A stretch of 46,136 nucleotides of DNA from positions 1-46,136 of the forward strand of contig JAJQCB010000254.1 in NCBI GenBank assembly GCA_021203005.1, in the 5' to 3' direction. Positions within the stretch are counted from its first letter, which is position 1. Each line of letters opens with the position of its first letter. Made by a program: the position numbers and the translations under genes. The notes below the pieces were generated by a model that had not been told where the DNA came from, did no database searches, and saw only the letters and a list, made by a program, of their open reading frames with translations. Origin of the DNA: Clostridiales bacterium. GTDB taxonomy: Bacteria; Bacillota; Clostridia; Lachnospirales; Lachnospiraceae. This document shows positions 43,114-46,136 of the stretch, piece after piece.

Positions 43114-44511
43114 ATGGGTATTTATAACAGGAAAAAACAGCGTAAGGCCAGAAGTCTTCACATTATCATTGTCGGCTGCGGCAAGGTAGGAAGTACGCTG
43201 GTGGAGCGGCTGATCGCGGATGAGCACGAGATCACGGTGATTGATCAGAGCGCGGAGCGGATCCAGCAGATCACGGACCGCTTTGACATTTCCGGCGTGG
43301 TCGGAAATGGCGCCAGTTTTGCGGTGCAGAGCGAGGCCGGTGTGGATGCAGCGGATATTCTGATTGCGGTTACGGATTCCGACGAACTGAATCTGCTTTG
43401 CTGTGTGGTGGCTAAACGGGCGGCGAAATGTGATGTGATCGCCCGGGTGCGCACACCGGAATATGTGCAGGAGGCGGACTACCTGAAAGAAAAACTCGGC
43501 CTGGCAATGATCATCAATCCGGATCTGCAGACGGCGGGTGCGATTGCCCGGGTTTTATATATGCCGACAGCTTTGTCTGTGAATGTCTTTGCCGGCGGAC
43601 AGGCGGATATGGTCCGCATTAAGCTCCAGGAGGGCAATGCGCTGACCGGGAAAAAGATTATGGATCTGGGCAGTGACCGGCTCAGCGATGTGCTGATCTG
43701 CGCGGTGGAGCGCGGCGGGGAGGTTGTGATCCCGGATGGATCCTTTATTCTGCAGACAGGCGATGTGATTGTTTTTATTGCACAGTTCCGAAAAGGAAGA
43801 AGCTTTTTAAATAATATCGGCTTTCAGACGCACCGAGTGCGGGACGCGCTGCTGCTGGGCGGCGGACGCTGTGCTTACTATCTGGCAAAGTTCCTGCTGG
43901 AGGCGGGAATTGAGGTGACGATTATAGAGAGAGACCGGAACCGGTGCGAGGTGCTCAGCAACGAACTTCCGCAGGCGGTTGTGATCAACGGAGATGCTGC
44001 CAATGAGGAGCTGCTGGCGGAGGCAGGTATTGAGACTGTGCAGGCGGTGGTGGCGCTGACCGGGTTTGACGAGGGTAATGTATTTCTGACGCTGCACGCC
44101 CGGGAGGTGTCCAATGCGAAGCTGGTTACGAAAGTAAGCCGCATTTCTTTTCAACGGGTGATTGACCACCTGGATCTCGGCAGTGTGGTCTATCCTCAGT
44201 ATATCACATCGGAAGCTATTGTAGCATATGTGCGGACGAAGACGGCGCAGATGCACGGTGATATAGAGACGCTGGTGCAGCTTTTTACGGACCGTGTGGA
44301 GGCGATTGAGTTTCTGGTGCCGGAGGATTCCAAGGTGACAGGGGTACCGCTGTCGGAGCTGCGGCTGAAAGATCAGATGCTGATCACCTGTATCAACCGC
44401 AAGGGGAGAATCATTATTCCGCGCGGCCATGACATGATCTGTCCGGGCGATACGGTGATTCTGGTAACGACGCACAAAGGTATCGATTGCATTGACGACG
44501 CGTTGTATTAG
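43114..44511 (+). CDS. trkA: Trk-type potassium transport regulatory NAD-binding protein
   Basis: A 465-residue cytoplasmic protein made of two RCK halves. The first Rossmann motif is IIIVGCGKVGSTLVERL (about residues 17-33) and the second ALLLGGGRCAYYLAKFL (about 247-263), each followed by a TrkA-C ligand-binding domain. It gates the membrane subunit encoded next door in response to NAD(H) or ATP. ATG 43114 follows tggagagaa; the in-frame ATG at 43072 is rejected as it lacks a site and adds atypical residues. It is 11 bases before trkH, forming an operon. Confidence 0.92.
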   Translation: MGIYNRKKQRKARSLHIIIVGCGKVGSTLVERLIADEHEITVIDQSAERIQQITDRFDISGVVGNGASFAVQSEAGVDAADILIAVTDSDELNLLCCVVAKRAAKCDVIARVRTPEYVQEADYLKEKLGLAMIINPDLQTAGAIARVLYMPTALSVNVFAGGQADMVRIKLQEGNALTGKKIMDLGSDRLSDVLICAVERGGEVVIPDGSFILQTGDVIVFIAQFRKGRSFLNNIGFQTHRVRDALLLGGGRCAYYLAKFLLEAGIEVTIIERDRNRCEVLSNELPQAVVINGDAANEELLAEAGIETVQAVVALTGFDEGNVFLTLHAREVSNAKLVTKVSRISFQRVIDHLDLGSVVYPQYITSEAIVAYVRTKTAQMHGDIETLVQLFTDRVEAIEFLVPEDSKVTGVPLSELRLKDQMLITCINRKGRIIIPRGHDMICPGDTVILVTTHKGIDCIDDALY

Positions 44512-44522
44512 GCGGTGGTATC

Positions 44523-45980
44523 ATGAATAAAGCGATGATTCGATATATCCTTGGCTGGATATTGACAATAGAAGGATTTTTTATGCTGCTGCCCTGGCTG
44601 GTGGGGCTGATTTACCGGGAGCCCTGTACCTGGATTTTTCTGATTGTCGGTCTCTGCAGTATGGGGGCGGGATTTCTGATTGTCCGGAAAAAACCGAAGC
44701 GGACTGTTTTTTATATGAGAGAGGGCTGTGTCGCGACAGCTCTGAGCTGGATCCTGATCAGTCTGGTGGGGTGCCTTCCGTTCCGGATCAGCGGGGAAAT
44801 TCCCTCTTTTACCGATGCATTTTTCGAGACAGTCTCCGGTTTTACTACGACGGGAGCGACGATTCTGGGCGATGTGGAGGCGTTGTCCCACTGTATGCTG
44901 TTCTGGAGAAGTCTGACGCACTGGATGGGCGGCATGGGCGTGCTGGTGCTGCTGCTTGCGGTAATCCGGATGGGCGGCGGCTCCAACATGAATCTGATGC
45001 GGGCGGAGAGCACGGGTCCTGCTGTCTCAAAACTGGTTCCCAAAGTGATGCATTCCGCCAGAATCGTCTATATGATTTATATCGCGCTGACGGGTGTCAT
45101 GGTGGTTTTTCTGCTGGCGGGGAAAATGCCGCTGTTCGACGCGCTGACGACAGCGCTCGGCACGGCCGGTACCGGCGGTTTCGGGATTAAGGCGGACAGT
45201 ATGGCGAGCTACTCCCCGTATCTTCAGTGGGTGGTCACCGTATTTATGCTGGCGTTCGGTGTAAATTTTAACGCGTACTATCTGATTTTGTTTAAAAAAT
45301 GGCGGCAGGCACTTCGTATGGAAGAAGTGCGGTATTATCTGCTGGTTGTCGTGGCGGCGAGTGCTATGATCACGGCGAATATCTACAACACGGCGGTTTC
45401 CTTTGAGGAAAATCTGCGCACGGCCACGTTCCAGGTGGCCTCGATTATCACGACCACCGGTTTTGCGACGGCGGACTTTAATCTCTGGCCGGAAACATCC
45501 CGTTTTCTCCTGGTGCTGCTCATGTTTTTCGGCGCCTGCGCGGGAAGCACCGGCGGCGGACTGAAGATTTCCCGGATTCTCATTACGGTGAAAACAATTG
45601 GCCGGGAGTTTGCGTCCTACCTCTTCCCGAAGAGTGTGAAAAAGATTAAAGTGGACGGAAAAACCGTGGAGGATGATGTGGTCCGCGGCGTGCATGTGTA
45701 TCTGACTGCGTTTGCCGTACTGTTTGTGATTTCCATGTTCTGCCTGTCGTTTGAAAATATTGATCTGATTTCCAGCTTTACGGCTGTGGCAGCTACAATC
45801 AATAATATCGGTCCCGGCCTGAATCTTGTGGGGCCGGTGGAGAGTTTTGCCTTTTTCAGTAATTTCAGTAAATATGTGCTGATCTTTGATATGCTGGCCG
45901 GGCGGCTGGAACTGTTTCCGATGTTGATTCTGGTTTATCCGCTGACATGGAAGGGTGTGTTTAAGAAAGGAAAGAAGTAA
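44523..45980 (+). CDS. trkH: Trk-type potassium uptake membrane subunit
   Basis: A 485-residue membrane protein with four helix-pore-helix repeats. Selectivity-filter regions are visible at FTTTGATIL, GTAGTGGFG, TTGFATADF and NNIGPGLN. Conserved WMGGMGVLVL follows the first pore. It forms the potassium-conducting dimer controlled by TrkA. The ribosome binding site is poor (ggcggtgg), consistent with translational coupling to trkA. The stop directly abuts the next start (TAAATG). Confidence 0.93.
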   Translation: MNKAMIRYILGWILTIEGFFMLLPWLVGLIYREPCTWIFLIVGLCSMGAGFLIVRKKPKRTVFYMREGCVATALSWILISLVGCLPFRISGEIPSFTDAFFETVSGFTTTGATILGDVEALSHCMLFWRSLTHWMGGMGVLVLLLAVIRMGGGSNMNLMRAESTGPAVSKLVPKVMHSARIVYMIYIALTGVMVVFLLAGKMPLFDALTTALGTAGTGGFGIKADSMASYSPYLQWVVTVFMLAFGVNFNAYYLILFKKWRQALRMEEVRYYLLVVVAASAMITANIYNTAVSFEENLRTATFQVASIITTTGFATADFNLWPETSRFLLVLLMFFGACAGSTGGGLKISRILITVKTIGREFASYLFPKSVKKIKVDGKTVEDDVVRGVHVYLTAFAVLFVISMFCLSFENIDLISSFTAVAATINNIGPGLNLVGPVESFAFFSNFSKYVLIFDMLAGRLELFPMLILVYPLTWKGVFKKGKK

Positions 45981-46136
45981 ATGGAGTCTCACAATAACCA
46001 GAAAAAAATAGCGGTGGTCAATGATTTTTCGGGGTTTGGCCGGTGCTCCATCGCGGTGGCGCTGCCGATTATTTCTGTGATGAGGATTCAGTGCTGCCCG
46101 CTGCCGACGACACAATAATAGAACCACACCGTATTA
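45981..46136 (+). pseudogene. pdxK: 5' end of a pyridoxamine kinase gene, broken or cut at the window edge
   Basis: From ATG 45981 (site aaaggaaag) the frame reads KKIAVVNDFSGFGRCSIAVA, then LPIISVMRIQCCPLPTT. This is the typical N-terminus of clostridial pyridoxamine kinase, which makes PLP precursors. Family members then continue with a serine/asparagine/histidine stretch, but here TAA occurs at 46116-46118 after 45 residues, and the last 28 or so bases do not resemble the family. The gene may be truncated by an insertion, a rearrangement or an assembly end. PLP supply would serve the aminotransferases in this window. The start directly follows the trkH stop. Confidence 0.6.

Overview
The window looks like a chromosome segment from an anaerobic, spore-forming member of the Lachnospiraceae/Clostridia. 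The basis is a small acid-soluble spore protein gene with a sigma-G-like promoter, strong purine-rich ribosome binding sites, mid-range GC, a tig-clpP-clpX-engB block, and protein sequences that resemble clostridial homologues known to me from memory. No database search was possible, so family names rest on recognised motifs and length. No tRNA, rRNA, CRISPR array, prophage or transposase was seen.

Region 1 (about 265-18778) is the most interesting part: a catabolic island that fits anaerobic polyamine use. It holds a 4-hydroxybutyrate dehydrogenase, an AraC regulator, two saccharopine-dehydrogenase-like oxidoreductases (the second resembles carboxy(nor)spermidine dehydrogenase), a four-gene PotABCD-type importer, an aminoaldehyde dehydrogenase, a class III aminotransferase, a CoA-acylating semialdehyde dehydrogenase of the MmsA type, a PucR regulator, and a second class III aminotransferase interrupted by an in-frame TAG. 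My inference is that spermidine (or a related secondary amine) is imported and split by an NAD(P)-dependent enzyme of the saccharopine dehydrogenase type. The C3 half would leave via beta-alanine and malonate semialdehyde to acetyl-CoA, and the C4 half via GABA and succinate semialdehyde to 4-hydroxybutyrate. The island is studded with hairpins: terminator-like stems in front of several genes and two elaborate palindromic repeat elements.

Region 2 (18968-22525) has small accessory genes: a membrane-anchored repeat protein, a DUF1653 protein, a NimA-like flavin-binding protein, a CYTH protein, a DJ-1/PfpI protein and the spore protein. Region 3 (22655-27082) is the protein quality-control block tig-clpP-clpX followed by engB. 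The lon gene often found before engB is absent, and a long perfect-armed palindrome sits there instead. Region 4 (27155-33539) carries a zinc ABC transporter whose binding protein and ATPase genes are separated from the permease gene by three unrelated genes, followed by a Nudix gene.

Region 5 (33659-42484) is an envelope module: a very large MacB-like ABC protein with its MarR regulator and a perfect 24-bp palindromic operator, then a two-component system divergent from a large tannase-like lipoprotein. Region 6 (42485-46136) has a 629-base gap holding a candidate C-rich small RNA, then the potassium uptake pair trkA-trkH, and the start of a pyridoxamine kinase gene that runs into an unexpected stop at the window edge.
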